A DNA stretch of 64,000 nucleotides from CAVUAT01 sp963739545 (GTDB taxonomy: Bacteria > Actinomycetota > Thermoleophilia > Solirubrobacterales > 70-9). The DNA lies in NCBI GenBank assembly GCA_963739545.1, contig CAVUAT010000014.1, forward strand, positions 124,001 through 188,000, in the 5' to 3' direction. A program made the position numbers and the translations under genes. Numbering within the stretch: the first letter of the stretch is position 1; every line of letters begins with the position of its first letter. Below, in pieces: positions 33,393-42,149 of this stretch. The notes beneath the pieces are model-generated. The model did no database searches. It was not told the origin of the DNA and saw only the letters and a list, made by a program, of their open reading frames with translations.

Positions 33393-35144
33393 CTACGAAG
33401 ATTGCTTGTCGCCGTAGCGCAGCTCGCCGACGTCCCAGTCGGTCGAGTCAGGCACGGGAAACAGGTAGCGCACGCGGTCTGCGGCCTCGGGGCCGAGCTC
33501 CCGGCTCTCGTCTCCTCGCCCACGGCGCGGGCTCGCGAAGGCCGGCCATTCGAGCTCGCCGTCGGCCGAGGCGAACCAATCGGCCTCGGTGTCGTGCTCG
33601 GCGTCCTCAGGCTCAGGCACGAACGCCTGGCGCGGGGCCGGCACTGCCTGATCGGTGGTCGGATGGTCGTCGTCGATGTCCATGATCTCCGGTAGTTCGA
33701 CGTCGGTGACCACGATCCTCGCTGCCGGGTGCTCCTGGGAGGGCTCGTGCGCCGCTGTCGCCTGGTTTGACGGCATGTCGGGCGTGTGGGACACGTCGGG
33801 CTCCTCGGCCTCGTCGGCGCCGCGGTGGACCTCGATCTCGCCCGCATAGCCCTGGGAGAGGGCAGTGAGGTCGATCGCAGCCTCCTCGTCGCCGACGGGA
33901 TCGGGGATGCGCCACTCGGCGGTCTCCCCCACCGCTGTCTCCGTGGTGGCCGAAGTGGATCCCTGAAGGCCCTCTGAGAGCAGGATCTCGTCGGCGGCGG
34001 CGCGCAGGTCGCCCTGCAGCTTGCCGGTCGCGAGCCCCTTCAGCAGGCGACGCAGAAGCTCCTCCAGCTCGGCGATCACCGCCAGAGGCGATGCGCCGGC
34101 GGCGGGCCTGTAGCGGGCGCCGCTCATCAGCTTGCGTTCGATCTGCAGAGCGCGCTCGACACAGACCCGAGCCTGCTCGCGCTCGTCCGCGCCCTCGCAG
34201 GTCAGTGCAGCGACGCGCGCCGTCAGCCCGGCGCCCGCGGGCCCTCCGCCCTCGAGCAGGCCGCGCGTCGCGAGCAGATAGTCGCTGAGCGCCTCGATCA
34301 GCGAGGCGCGCTCGTTGCCGAGCTCGAAGCGCGAGATGGCCCAGGCGAGCGATGGAAGGCGCGCGCCCCTCTCGGTGAGCGTGCGCGAGAAGGCGCGGAG
34401 GTCGCCGACCTCGCTGCCGGTCAGCCGGTAGCCGCCGTTTCGGGCGCGGCCGGCGCCTGTGCCGAAGCGCTCCCAGCCGTCTGCGCGGCGGACCCAGGCG
34501 TGCGGCGCGATGCCGACGCCGCCGGGCCGGAAGAGCCGAAGGGTGCGGAGCGCGCGGCGCAGGTCGTCGGCGACCGCTGCGGCGGGCGCGACGTCAGCGA
34601 AGCCGCAGCTGACGATCGCAAGGAACCCGCCCGGCTTGGCGAGCGCGTCGAGTGGCGCGTCGTCGACGGCGTCGGCTCGAACGATGCGGACACCGTCCAG
34701 CTCGATCTCCTCGGCCGGCATGTGGAAGCCGACCAGGGGCACGATCACCTCGCCGGCGGGCGAAGAGCCGCTTCCGGCGCTGCTGACGCTGGTGAGGACG
34801 CCGTCGATGGCGCCCTTCACCCGGTCGCCGGCGATGTCGAACTCGCTGCGCCCGTCCCAGAGGCCGACCAGGAAGCCGGTCGCGACCTCCTCGGAGGTGA
34901 GCTCGCGGACCTCGACGTAGGCCTCGAGGCGGCGCAGCTCTCCGGCGTGATCCGAAATGAACTCGGCCGTCAACGGTGCGTAGCTGTACATCGGGAGCGG
35001 GCCCTCGTCGGACTCCGACACCTGAAGGTCGAATGGAAGCTCCGCCCCGGCGGCGAGCAGCTCCTCGAACAGGTCCGCGGCCTCGACGGCGAGGCGCCGC
35101 AGCGCGTCCTCTAGTCGCTCGCTGGTGCTCTCGAGTGTGGTCAC
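33393..35144 (-). CDS. Large hypothetical protein with acidic disordered C-terminal third
   Basis: A 583-residue soluble protein taken from GTG 35144 (VTTLESTSERLEDALRR); further upstream the frame is GC-rich and not protein-like. Residues 1-385 look globular, with mixed helices and strands (DAVDDAPLDALAKPGGFLAI, LLRRLLKGLATGKLQG). Residues 390-583 are acidic and low-complexity (DEEAAIDL, DADD-type stretches, PEPEDAEHDTEADW), ending in a short Trp-containing segment WFASADGELEWPAF. No catalytic motif, signal peptide or membrane helix is seen. It is a single gene between two hairpins. Family not recognised. Confidence 0.75.
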   Translation of the reverse strand: MTTLESTSERLEDALRRLAVEAADLFEELLAAGAELPFDLQVSESDEGPLPMYSYAPLTAEFISDHAGELRRLEAYVEVRELTSEEVATGFLVGLWDGRSEFDIAGDRVKGAIDGVLTSVSSAGSGSSPAGEVIVPLVGFHMPAEEIELDGVRIVRADAVDDAPLDALAKPGGFLAIVSCGFADVAPAAAVADDLRRALRTLRLFRPGGVGIAPHAWVRRADGWERFGTGAGRARNGGYRLTGSEVGDLRAFSRTLTERGARLPSLAWAISRFELGNERASLIEALSDYLLATRGLLEGGGPAGAGLTARVAALTCEGADEREQARVCVERALQIERKLMSGARYRPAAGASPLAVIAELEELLRRLLKGLATGKLQGDLRAAADEILLSEGLQGSTSATTETAVGETAEWRIPDPVGDEEAAIDLTALSQGYAGEIEVHRGADEAEEPDVSHTPDMPSNQATAAHEPSQEHPAARIVVTDVELPEIMDIDDDHPTTDQAVPAPRQAFVPEPEDAEHDTEADWFASADGELEWPAFASPRRGRGDESRELGPEAADRVRYLFPVPDSTDWDVGELRYGDKQSS

Positions 35145-35213
35145 GCCAGAGGGATTCGCCCAGGCGCGCGCGCTCCCTGCCCTGCAGCGCGGCTTGCAGG
35201 CCCTGCCGCCTGG

Positions 35214-35234
35214 CCCCGCCGGCCTCCGGCGGGG
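35214..35234 (-). terminator. Strong GC hairpin downstream of second hxlR
   Basis: A perfect 9-bp stem (CCCCGCCGG / CCGGCGGGG) with a 3-base loop lies 70 bases after the stop of the regulator at 35306. There is no T-run. It is the best candidate terminator in this 161-base gap. Confidence 0.45.
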
Positions 35235-35305
35235 TCCGCCGGCCACTCATAACGTTCTCGGACGGCCCCGCGAAAGTTGGCCGGCGCTGGACTGGCCGCC
35301 GGCCG

Positions 35306-35644
35306 CTAGACCGCTGCCGGCTCTGCTTCCCGCTCGGCTGCGGGCAGCCAGCGGCGGCCGTAGGAGCGCATGTCCTCGATCAGCGGAACGAGTGCGGTGC
35401 CCTTGTCGGTGAGCGCGTACTCGACGCGAGGGGGCACCTCGGGGAAGGTCTGGCGCTCGACGATGCCCTGCTCCTCGAGCGCGCGCAGGCGAAGCGAGAG
35501 CGTGCGCGGGCTGATCCCGCTCAGCGACCGCTCCAGCTCGCAGAAGCGAAACGGGGAGTCGGCGAGGTCACGGATGATGAGAAGGGTCCACTTGCCGGAG
35601 ATGACCTCCGCCGTTCGGCAGACCGGGCACTCTGAATCGAACAT
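35306..35644 (-). CDS. HxlR-family transcriptional regulator
   Basis: A 112-residue HxlR regulator of normal family length, ATG 35644. It has CPVCRTAEVISGKWTLLIIRDL (the N-terminal CxxC is common in thiol- or aldehyde-sensing members), the recognition helix region LSGISPRTLSLRLRALEEQG and the wing PRVEYALTDKG. The promoter region carries the inverted repeat GCTTCA-N5-TGAAGC between a weak -35 and TATACT, so it is probably autoregulated. No obvious target enzyme is adjacent: the pilus locus starts on the same strand upstream and an unknown gene lies downstream. Confidence 0.9.
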   Translation of the reverse strand: MFDSECPVCRTAEVISGKWTLLIIRDLADSPFRFCELERSLSGISPRTLSLRLRALEEQGIVERQTFPEVPPRVEYALTDKGTALVPLIEDMRSYGRRWLPAAEREAEPAAV

Positions 35645-35689
35645 AGGCTTGGCTCTCGTCCGGGAGCGGTGATCCGCCCCTTCGTGGCG

Positions 35690-35718
35690 AGTATAGCCGA
35701 AGCTTCACTTAATGAAGC
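35690..35718 (-). promoter_or_regulatory. Predicted promoter and operator of second hxlR
   Basis: On the minus strand TATACT (35695-35690) is a good -10. The inverted repeat GCTTCA-N5-TGAAGC (35702-35718) fills the spacer and -35 region, so a bound protein would block RNA polymerase. It differs in sequence from the operators at 12.5 kb, consistent with a different HxlR specificity. Confidence 0.5.
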
Positions 35719-35724
35719 GAGGTG

Positions 35725-36546
35725 CTAAACGCCCGCGGGCGGCTTCGAGCTGACCACACGCTTGATCCGCGGGACGTGCACCCGGTAGGTGACGCCGTTC
35801 GCGTGCACAAGGTCCTCGGCCTCGCCCGCGCGCAGCGACAGCAGCCCGCAGTCGGTGTTGCTCGGCATGCAGACGGCCGGTCCGAGCACCTGCTGGACCT
35901 CGGAGGAGACGACGAAGAAGGCCCTCTCGCCGCCGGGGCTGTACCCGACGTACACCAGCACCGGGAGGTCGCTGCTCGGCAGGTAGGTGAAGGGGGCGAC
36001 GCGATTGCGGCGCACCAGGGGCGCGGTCGCGTCTCCGACGGCCACATCGACCTCGTAATACTGGTAGCGGACCTCCGACTTGCCCTTTGACTTGCCCTTT
36101 GCCTTGGTCTTTGAGCCCGAGTCGACGGGGGCGTCTTCGATCGTCTCCACGTCGGCACCGCCCGTGCCGCCCGAGTCGACGGGGGCCCCGAGCGAGGCGG
36201 CGCCGACGGTGGTCGCGAGCGCATCGCCGAGCGCGGCACCGTCGCCCTGGCTACCGGCGAACTGCTGCTTGAACGGGTCCTTGCTGTTGAGCTCGTCGAG
36301 CCGCTTGCGGTAGCTCCGCAGCCCCGGGTCGTAGGCGAGCACCGCGGCCTGGGTCTCCGGCGCCAGCTCGGCGGCGGCGATGTCAACGGTCTCAGGAGGC
36401 GGCGGGGGGTCCTCGCCACCGCGGGAGAGCAGGATCGGGACGGCGACGATCGCGGCTACCAGGATCACGGCCACCGGCAGCAGGTTGCGGCTGCGCAGGT
36501 CGTAGACCAGGTCGCCGAAGTACCTCTGGACCTTCCACGGCTTCAC
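35725..36546 (-). CDS. Pilus-locus membrane protein in PilP-like position
   Basis: A 273-residue protein at the end of the pilMNO unit; GTG start 36546 overlaps the pilO stop as GTGA. It has one N-terminal helix (residues 22-40, LLPVAVILVAAIVAVPILL), a Pro-rich linker, the phrase SKDPFKQQF (around 88-96) reminiscent of the DPF motif near the PilP N-terminus, a Lys-rich spacer (TKAKGKSKGKS), and a beta-rich C-terminal domain with two Cys (VCMPSNTDCG). Probably it extends from the inner membrane to link PilN/PilO with outer parts; PilP homology is by position only. Confidence 0.7.
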   Translation of the reverse strand: MKPWKVQRYFGDLVYDLRSRNLLPVAVILVAAIVAVPILLSRGGEDPPPPPETVDIAAAELAPETQAAVLAYDPGLRSYRKRLDELNSKDPFKQQFAGSQGDGAALGDALATTVGAASLGAPVDSGGTGGADVETIEDAPVDSGSKTKAKGKSKGKSEVRYQYYEVDVAVGDATAPLVRRNRVAPFTYLPSSDLPVLVYVGYSPGGERAFFVVSSEVQQVLGPAVCMPSNTDCGLLSLRAGEAEDLVHANGVTYRVHVPRIKRVVSSKPPAGV

Positions 36547-37394
36547 GGCGTCACCTCAGCGCTGGCGGGGGTCGCCTGGGGCTGGGCGGGATCGAGGGCA
36601 GGCCCGGTCGGGGTTGCTCCCGCGGTCAGGCCCTGGCCTGACGGGGTGGCGTAGCTCGTGGTCGCGAAGTGGGCGTCGAGCGTCGGGAAGCCCGGGCCAC
36701 CCGCCTTGAGCACGAAGGCGTCGATGGTCAGCAGCCTGCCGTTGGCGACGACCTGGTCGCCCTCGCCCATGTTGACGAGCTGATCGATCCCGTGGATGAA
36801 GTCGGCGATCTCGAAGAAGCCGCCCTCGAAGGAGAGCGAGTAGGGCAGGATCGGCAGCCCGGCTGCACCGACCGTGGCGCCGATCGGGAGGCTCGCCGCA
36901 GCCGCTTCGGTGGCGGGCGCGGGGGCCGCCGTCGGGGTCGCTGGAGCACTCGCCGCCGTTTCGCCCTCCGCCGGAGGAGCGCTGACCGACGGCGCGACGT
37001 CGGCCGCCCCTGGGGCGGGTGCGGTCGATGCCGGCGCCGGCGCCGCTCCACCCGAGCCGCTTGACTCCGCGAGCTCGATCTCACGAAACTCGACATCGGC
37101 TCGGTCGGCGATGCGGTTGACCTGCACGATCATCGACGCGGTGTCGGCCTGATCGGGAACGGCCTTGCCCAGCGAGACGAGGCGGCCGTAGTGGCGGGGA
37201 TAGTCACTGCGAGCCTGCTCGCCGAACTCGGCGGCCTGCTCCTGTGCGGAGACGGAGTCCTCGAGCTCTGTGACCTCGTCGGAGAGCTTGGCGGCCTCCT
37301 GGCGCTTCGGGGAAAGGGCGAGGAACCAGAACGCGACGGCGACCGCGGCCAGCGCCATGAACCCGAATATCAGTCGGTCAGCGCCCTTCATCAT
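36543..37394 (-). CDS. pilO: PilO-like pilus assembly protein
   Basis: A 283-residue bitopic membrane protein, start ATG 37394 overlapping the pilN stop (ATGA). One helix at residues 10-27 is followed by a coiled coil (KRQEAAKLSDEVTELEDSV), then the PilO fold, split by a low-complexity Ala/Pro insertion (about residues 115-165), with LPYSLSFEGGFFEIADFIHGID near residue 180. PilO heterodimerises with PilN in the periplasm or under the wall to align the pilus machine. Its place after pilM and pilN supports the call. Confidence 0.87.
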   Translation of the reverse strand: MMKGADRLIFGFMALAAVAVAFWFLALSPKRQEAAKLSDEVTELEDSVSAQEQAAEFGEQARSDYPRHYGRLVSLGKAVPDQADTASMIVQVNRIADRADVEFREIELAESSGSGGAAPAPASTAPAPGAADVAPSVSAPPAEGETAASAPATPTAAPAPATEAAAASLPIGATVGAAGLPILPYSLSFEGGFFEIADFIHGIDQLVNMGEGDQVVANGRLLTIDAFVLKAGGPGFPTLDAHFATTSYATPSGQGLTAGATPTGPALDPAQPQATPASAEVTP

Positions 37395-38203
37395 CCACCA
37401 GGGGCGAGGTTGGCGGCCTGCTGGCCTTCTGCGACCTGGTCGGTGGCCGACGAGGAGGCGGCCTGCTGGGCCGGGGCGGCGGCGTCGCCACCCGGCGCGA
37501 CCGGGGCCGGGACCGCTGGCGCTGCCTGGGCGGTGGCCGGAACGGGGACGGCGTCGAAGGCGACCACGAGCTCGAACTGGACGATGAAGTCCCTGGTGCG
37601 GCAATCGTCATCGCTGGCCTCGCCGCCTGCTGCGGCTTGATCGGCGTCGTCGAGCCCCGAGAGAGCGACTCCGACCCGCGTGACGCCGTCGATGTCCTCC
37701 AGCGCCGCGGCGAAAGCGGCGGTGGAGTCCTGGGAGGGCGCGCAGCCGACGATCTCGAGCGCAGGGCCGGCGACGGAGTCTCGAGAAGGGATCTCGGCCG
37801 CGCCATCCACCGTGACCCCCGCGGCGACGCTGCCGCTGAGGTTGACCAGCCAGACGTCCGAGGGGATGACCAGCGCCAGCTCCCGCATCACCCGCTCCCA
37901 GTCGAAGCGGCTTTGGGCGAGGCTGGTGATCGTCGCCTGGCGGGTCTCCTGCACGGCGCGGAAGTTTGCAAAGGGGCTCAGGGCCTCGGCCCGCGCCGAC
38001 GCCTCGACCTCTTCCTGCTCGAGCGTCGCGACCTCGGCCTCCTTGTCGGAGATCGTCTTCGATGTCAGCGCCCACGCCGCGGCGCCGAGCGTCAGCGCCA
38101 CCAGGGCGCCGATCACGACGTACGGCGCGCTGCCGGTTCGCATCGGCACGCGCGAACCCCTGCTGCCCTGGTCCTCGGGCGGTCTGAGGTCGAGGGGGCG
38201 CAC
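37391..38203 (-). CDS. pilN: PilN-like pilus assembly protein
   Basis: A 270-residue bitopic membrane protein with GTG start 38203, 3 bases after pilM. The cytoplasmic start is MRPLDLRPPEDQGSRG; PilN proteins carry a short N-terminal LNLLP-like peptide that binds PilM, and DLRPPE may serve this. The helix is at residues 28-45, then a coiled coil and a ferredoxin-like domain (SDVWLVNLSGSV, ALEIVGCAPSQ). The C-terminal 50 residues are Ala/Pro/Gln-rich. It works with PilM, PilO and the PilP-position protein. Confidence 0.87.
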   Translation of the reverse strand: MRPLDLRPPEDQGSRGSRVPMRTGSAPYVVIGALVALTLGAAAWALTSKTISDKEAEVATLEQEEVEASARAEALSPFANFRAVQETRQATITSLAQSRFDWERVMRELALVIPSDVWLVNLSGSVAAGVTVDGAAEIPSRDSVAGPALEIVGCAPSQDSTAAFAAALEDIDGVTRVGVALSGLDDADQAAAGGEASDDDCRTRDFIVQFELVVAFDAVPVPATAQAAPAVPAPVAPGGDAAAPAQQAASSSATDQVAEGQQAANLAPGG

Positions 38204-38206
38204 CGG

Positions 38207-39268
38207 CTAGGCCTCCATCGCGAGGCCGTAGGAGACGGTGAGCCGGGCGGCGTCATCGTCGGCGAGATGCGACAGCGCGGGGGGGCTCATCGACTCGATC
38301 GCGCGTCCCAGGCCGGTCTGGATGCGTTCCGGGAGGCCCTCGATCCTGCTTCCGGGCCCGCAGACGATCACTCGCTCGATAGTCGGCGCGCCGTCCTGGG
38401 TGCCGTAGTAGTCCAGCGTCATGCGAATCTCGTCCACCAGCTTCGAGGAGCCCTCCTCGAGCGCCTCACGGGCGTTGGCCGCGGCACTCTGGTCGGAGTC
38501 GAACGAGTCGAGCGGAGCCTCCAAGCCCACCTCGGGCAGCCAATCCCGCGCAGCTTCGACCGGGATCTCCTCGGCATCGGCGAGGCGCTCGGCGATCGCG
38601 CCGATCCCGAACGGCGAGACGCGGGCGAACAGGCAGGTCCCTTCGCGGGCGACCGCCAGGTTGGTGATGTCGCCGAGGTTGCAGTAGAGGGTGGTCTGGT
38701 CGGAGTCAACCCCGCCGAGCGGGTTGGCGACTCCGCTCAGGGCACGGACGATCCCGAAAGCGGCGAGGTCGATGCCGGCGGGCTTCAGGCCCGCCTGGCG
38801 AAGCGCCCCCATCAGCGATCCGACCATGTCCTTGCGCGCGGCCACGGCCATCACGTCCATGCTCCGGTTTCCCTCGGCGTCGGTCGACCGCGCTACGACC
38901 TCGTGGTCGAGCACGGCCTGGTCGAGGGGCATCGGGATCTGGTCCTGGGCCTGGAAGCGAACCGCGGCGTCGATCTCGTCCGGGTCCTCGATGTGCGGGA
39001 GCCGCATGGTCCGGACGACGACCCTCTGGTTGGCGAGTCCGAGCCGCACGTTCGGGCTCAGCTTGTTCCGCGAGAAGAGGGACTTGAGGGCGTCGGAGAG
39101 GGCGTCGATGTCTTGGACCTCGCCCTCGCTCACCGCGCCCGGCGGGAGGGGCTCGATCGCGGTTCGGGCCACCTCGACCGAGCCGTTGGTGCGCAGCTCG
39201 GTTGCCGCGATGCTCCCCGTTTCGAGGTCGAGGCCGACGATGGATGTGGTTTTCTTTGTACCCAGCAT
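38207..39268 (-). CDS. pilM: PilM, actin-like pilus assembly ATPase
   Basis: A 353-residue actin-like protein, taken from ATG 39268 because AGGAAG lies 11 bases upstream; a start at 39301 would add 11 unsupported residues. The phosphate-1 loop is VGLDLETGSIAATEL, phosphate-2 is LYCNLGDITNLAVA, and the adenosine motif VIVCGPGSRIEGLPERI. PilM binds ATP and the N-terminal peptide of PilN on the cytoplasmic face and docks to the pilus motors. It heads the pilM-N-O-P unit; an intercistronic hairpin lies before it. Confidence 0.93.
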   Translation of the reverse strand: MLGTKKTTSIVGLDLETGSIAATELRTNGSVEVARTAIEPLPPGAVSEGEVQDIDALSDALKSLFSRNKLSPNVRLGLANQRVVVRTMRLPHIEDPDEIDAAVRFQAQDQIPMPLDQAVLDHEVVARSTDAEGNRSMDVMAVAARKDMVGSLMGALRQAGLKPAGIDLAAFGIVRALSGVANPLGGVDSDQTTLYCNLGDITNLAVAREGTCLFARVSPFGIGAIAERLADAEEIPVEAARDWLPEVGLEAPLDSFDSDQSAAANAREALEEGSSKLVDEIRMTLDYYGTQDGAPTIERVIVCGPGSRIEGLPERIQTGLGRAIESMSPPALSHLADDDAARLTVSYGLAMEA

Positions 39269-39301
39269 TTGCCGATCACTTCCTGTGTCCTGAGCTTTCA
39301 T

Positions 39302-39337
39302 CGGACGCCGAGCGGCCGGGCTTTAGCCCTCCGTCCG
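39302..39337 (-). other. Structured gap between pilD and pilM
   Basis: CGGACG (39302-39307) pairs with CGTCCG (39332-39337), enclosing GGGCT/AGCCC. It may end the upstream transcript or protect the pilM mRNA. No T-run follows. Confidence 0.35.
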
Positions 39338-39344
39338 GCGGGTC

Positions 39345-40103
39345 TCAGCCGACGAAGGAATCCAGGTACCAGTCGAGCATCTCGTCGCCGACCAGCAGGC
39401 CGACGACCCCGCCGAGCGCGAGGAACGGGCCGAAGGGGAGCGCCTGCTTGCGCGCCCCAGCGCCCCAGGCGAGCATCATGCAGCACCCGACGAGCGCCCC
39501 CGCGGCGATCGCGACCATCAGGGCCGGCACCACCGCGGGGCCCAGGAACAGGCCCATGACGGCGGCGAGCTTGACGTCGCCCATACCCATGCCGCTCGGA
39601 TAGGCGAGGGCGGCGAGGAGCAGAAAGCCGCCCGCCCCGGCTGCTGCGAGCGCGCGCAGGCCAAGGCTGGAGGGGTCGGTGGCGACGACGATCGCCAGCC
39701 CGATGACGGCACCGGCGCCGAGGATCGCGTTCGGGATCACCCGCCGCTCGAGATCGGTCAACGTGACGGCGGCCAGCAACGCGCAGAAGACGAGCCCGAG
39801 CGCGAGCTCGGCCGGGTCGGCGCGGAAGGCGATCGCCGTGGCGGCGAACGCAGCGCCGAGGGCGAATTCCACCAGCGGGTAACGGGCGGGGATGCGCTCG
39901 CCGCAATGCCGGCACTGCCCCCTCAGCCACAGCCACGAGAGCAACGGGACGTTGTCGTAGGCGGCAATCTGTACCCCGCAGGCGTCGCATTCGGAGCGCG
40001 GCCCGACGATCGAGAGACCGCGGGGCAGGCGGTGGGCGACGACCCCGATGAAGCTGCCGGTGATCATCCCTCCGACGAAGGCGAGCGAGGCTACGGGGAA
40101 CAC
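39345..40103 (-). CDS. pilD: PilD prepilin peptidase (A24)
   Basis: A 252-residue bifunctional prepilin peptidase/N-methyltransferase, GTG start 40103. The zinc-binding Cys quartet is complete (Cys39, Cys42, Cys64, Cys67), and the two aspartates of the aspartic protease are Asp117 in TDLERRVIPN and Asp176 in GMGMGDVKLA. About seven membrane helices follow. It cleaves the prepilins encoded in this locus after the conserved Gly and methylates the new N-terminus. It sits between the prepilin genes and pilM. Confidence 0.93.
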   Translation of the reverse strand: MFPVASLAFVGGMITGSFIGVVAHRLPRGLSIVGPRSECDACGVQIAAYDNVPLLSWLWLRGQCRHCGERIPARYPLVEFALGAAFAATAIAFRADPAELALGLVFCALLAAVTLTDLERRVIPNAILGAGAVIGLAIVVATDPSSLGLRALAAAGAGGFLLLAALAYPSGMGMGDVKLAAVMGLFLGPAVVPALMVAIAAGALVGCCMMLAWGAGARKQALPFGPFLALGGVVGLLVGDEMLDWYLDSFVG

Positions 40104-40134
40104 GTTCGGCTTTCGGAGCTCGGCCCTGGCATCG

Positions 40135-41556
40135 TCAACCGAGCGGCGTGGTCGTGTCGACCTCGAGGCGGGTCTGGAAGAGGTGGTGCTCGTAGAGGAA
40201 CTGGATCGCGTCCGCGCCGCCCGTCAGGTTGGTGGCGCTGATCGCGACACCGAGCCGCCGGCCCACGCCGAGGCTGAGCGGCGAGAAGTCCATCTGGAAG
40301 CGAATCTGGGCCCAGGCGCTTCGCGGCCAGAAGCCGCTGCCGGGCGGCGTGTAGAGGAAGTAGGGGTTGCCGGTGGCGCTGTTGATGATCGGAGTGTCGA
40401 CGGCGGTCGGCCCGCTGTCCTGCCTCGAGAACAGGTAGACGCAGAGGCTGCCCTTGTGGTTGGCGTCGTTGATCGTCCGGGTCGCGAACTCGAGCACCGC
40501 CTTTCCGTTCATTTCGAACGCCTGGGGCACCGGGTCGGTGACCCAGCGGTGGATCTTGGACTCCGGGTTTGTGCCGGCCGGAGTGTAGGCGCAGCCGTTG
40601 GTGTCCTGGCGGACCATCTGGACGCCGCGGTCGGTGTTCGGGACCGGCTCCAGGTAGGGGTCGTTCGAGTAGTCGCGCGGGTTCGGCAGCCCAGGGTCGC
40701 CGGGGTCCGTGTCGGGCGGCGAGCTCAAAAGCAGCGTGTCCGGGCTCCCGGGGGTGGTCCCGTTTTGAAGCCCGTCGGCGCAGACCCCGAGCGTGTTATG
40801 GAGCGGATGATCGGCCAGCGGCACCACCCTGGCGGTGGTCCCGTCGGCCTCGCAGGCGGTGTCGGAGAGCCAGAACTGCTCCGCGGTGATCTCGTTGCCG
40901 CCGCCGGCGGGCAGGTCGCTGATGATGCTGTCGTTCGGGTCGACGAAGTCGCTCTGCTGCTCGGTATAGGGCCGGTTGGCGTAGGAGACCGCGGCATCGT
41001 CGAGCTTGACCGCGACCACGACCCGCTTCAGGTCCTGCGTGCCGGGGCAGACGGTGACGCAGCCGGGCTCGTTCTGCCAGACGACGAAGCGGTAGATCTG
41101 GCCGCTGACGTCACCGCTGGTGAACGGCTCGGGCCCGGGGTCGATCACGCCCTCCGAGACCTGTCCGCCGGCATAGAGGGGGCCGCCGTTATAGACCATC
41201 TGCCTGTCGTCGCCGCCGTTGCGCTCGAGGTCGAACATCGTTCCCGCGATCCGCGCGCGAGGGTCGTTGGGACTGCCGGATGCGGCGGGGGCCGCGGTCA
41301 TCGCCACCTGGTCGTAGTCGAGGTCGCGGAGCTCCTCCAGCTCGCGCTGGACGCGGTCCTGGGCGACCTGGGTCTGCTCGGCGCGGTAGGTGTTGCGCGT
41401 CGCAGCGTCGAAGACCTGGAAGCTGGCGAGGATCCCGAGCAGCAGGATGAAGGTCGCGATCACGACCTCGACGACGGTCAGCCCGGCCTCCGCGCCGGGG
41501 TCGACCCGCCCCGTGCGGAGGACCCGCAGACGGTCGCTGAGCGCGCGCGGGCTCAT
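40135..41556 (-). CDS. Large minor-pilin-like protein (type IV prepilin N-terminus)
   Basis: A 473-residue protein with a prepilin-type N-terminus: a 24-residue leader, Gly before the cleavage site and LTVVEVVIATFILLLG with Glu at +5 (about residues 25-40). The leader is followed by a helix and a large beta-rich C-terminal domain with several Cys (CVTVC, DTACEADG, LGVCADG) that could form disulfides. Its size suggests a pilus-tip or adhesin-like minor pilin. The start ATG 41556 overlaps the stop of the upstream minor pilin gene as ATGA. Confidence 0.8.
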   Translation of the reverse strand: MSPRALSDRLRVLRTGRVDPGAEAGLTVVEVVIATFILLLGILASFQVFDAATRNTYRAEQTQVAQDRVQRELEELRDLDYDQVAMTAAPAASGSPNDPRARIAGTMFDLERNGGDDRQMVYNGGPLYAGGQVSEGVIDPGPEPFTSGDVSGQIYRFVVWQNEPGCVTVCPGTQDLKRVVVAVKLDDAAVSYANRPYTEQQSDFVDPNDSIISDLPAGGGNEITAEQFWLSDTACEADGTTARVVPLADHPLHNTLGVCADGLQNGTTPGSPDTLLLSSPPDTDPGDPGLPNPRDYSNDPYLEPVPNTDRGVQMVRQDTNGCAYTPAGTNPESKIHRWVTDPVPQAFEMNGKAVLEFATRTINDANHKGSLCVYLFSRQDSGPTAVDTPIINSATGNPYFLYTPPGSGFWPRSAWAQIRFQMDFSPLSLGVGRRLGVAISATNLTGGADAIQFLYEHHLFQTRLEVDTTTPLG

Positions 41557-42146
41557 GCTCCCTCGGGGTGGACCACGTTTCGCAGCTCGATCCCGTCGTC
41601 GAGGGTGATCGCGTCCTCGCCGCCCTCCGCGGAGAACGAGAACCGGACCTCGACGTAGCTCGGGTCGGCCGGGTCGGGCAGGTATGTGAAGACATCCGGC
41701 GACAGCAGGCCCTCGACGAGGAGCACTGCGGGGCCGCCGGCGGTGCCGTCTATGTTGCCCTCGGTGCGGTAGCAGCTGTCGCCGGTGCACGAGTAGGTGA
41801 CCTGGCACTGAATCGCCCTCAGGCTGGGGCTGAGCGCGGCGTTGTCGCCGCAGGTCGAGTGCCTGGTGTAGGTCCGGAAGCTGACCGAGCTCGTGGTCGC
41901 GGAGTCGATGCTGACCCCTTGGCGAAGCTCCCGCGCGACCCGCTCGACCGTGACGCGCGCCTTGGCGATCTGGGCGGCGCGATGGCTGATCTTGGGCTCG
42001 GTCCGGAGCCCCTGGACGACCGTCGGCATCGCGATCGCGAGCACCGCCATCAGCATCGAGATCGCGACCATGTACTCGACCAGGGTGAAGCCGGCTTCGC
42101 GCCGGCTGGTCGATGTCGTCGGCTCGGGTTGCATTTCCAGTCCCAC
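41553..42146 (-). CDS. PilW/PilJ-like minor pilin
   Basis: A 197-residue prepilin-like protein, GTG start 42146 (or ATG 42134). The cleavage site is EAGFTLVEYMVAISMLMAVL, with Glu at +5 of the mature helix. The domain after the helix has four Cys (STCGD, IQCQV, YSCTG, DSCYR) likely paired as disulfides. It overlaps the next prepilin-like gene as ATGA and follows the second main-type pilin gene after 3 bases, so these three make one unit. It probably belongs to the initiating minor-pilin complex. Confidence 0.83.
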   Translation of the reverse strand: MGLEMQPEPTTSTSRREAGFTLVEYMVAISMLMAVLAIAMPTVVQGLRTEPKISHRAAQIAKARVTVERVARELRQGVSIDSATTSSVSFRTYTRHSTCGDNAALSPSLRAIQCQVTYSCTGDSCYRTEGNIDGTAGGPAVLLVEGLLSPDVFTYLPDPADPSYVEVRFSFSAEGGEDAITLDDGIELRNVVHPEGA

Positions 42147-42149
42147 GGC

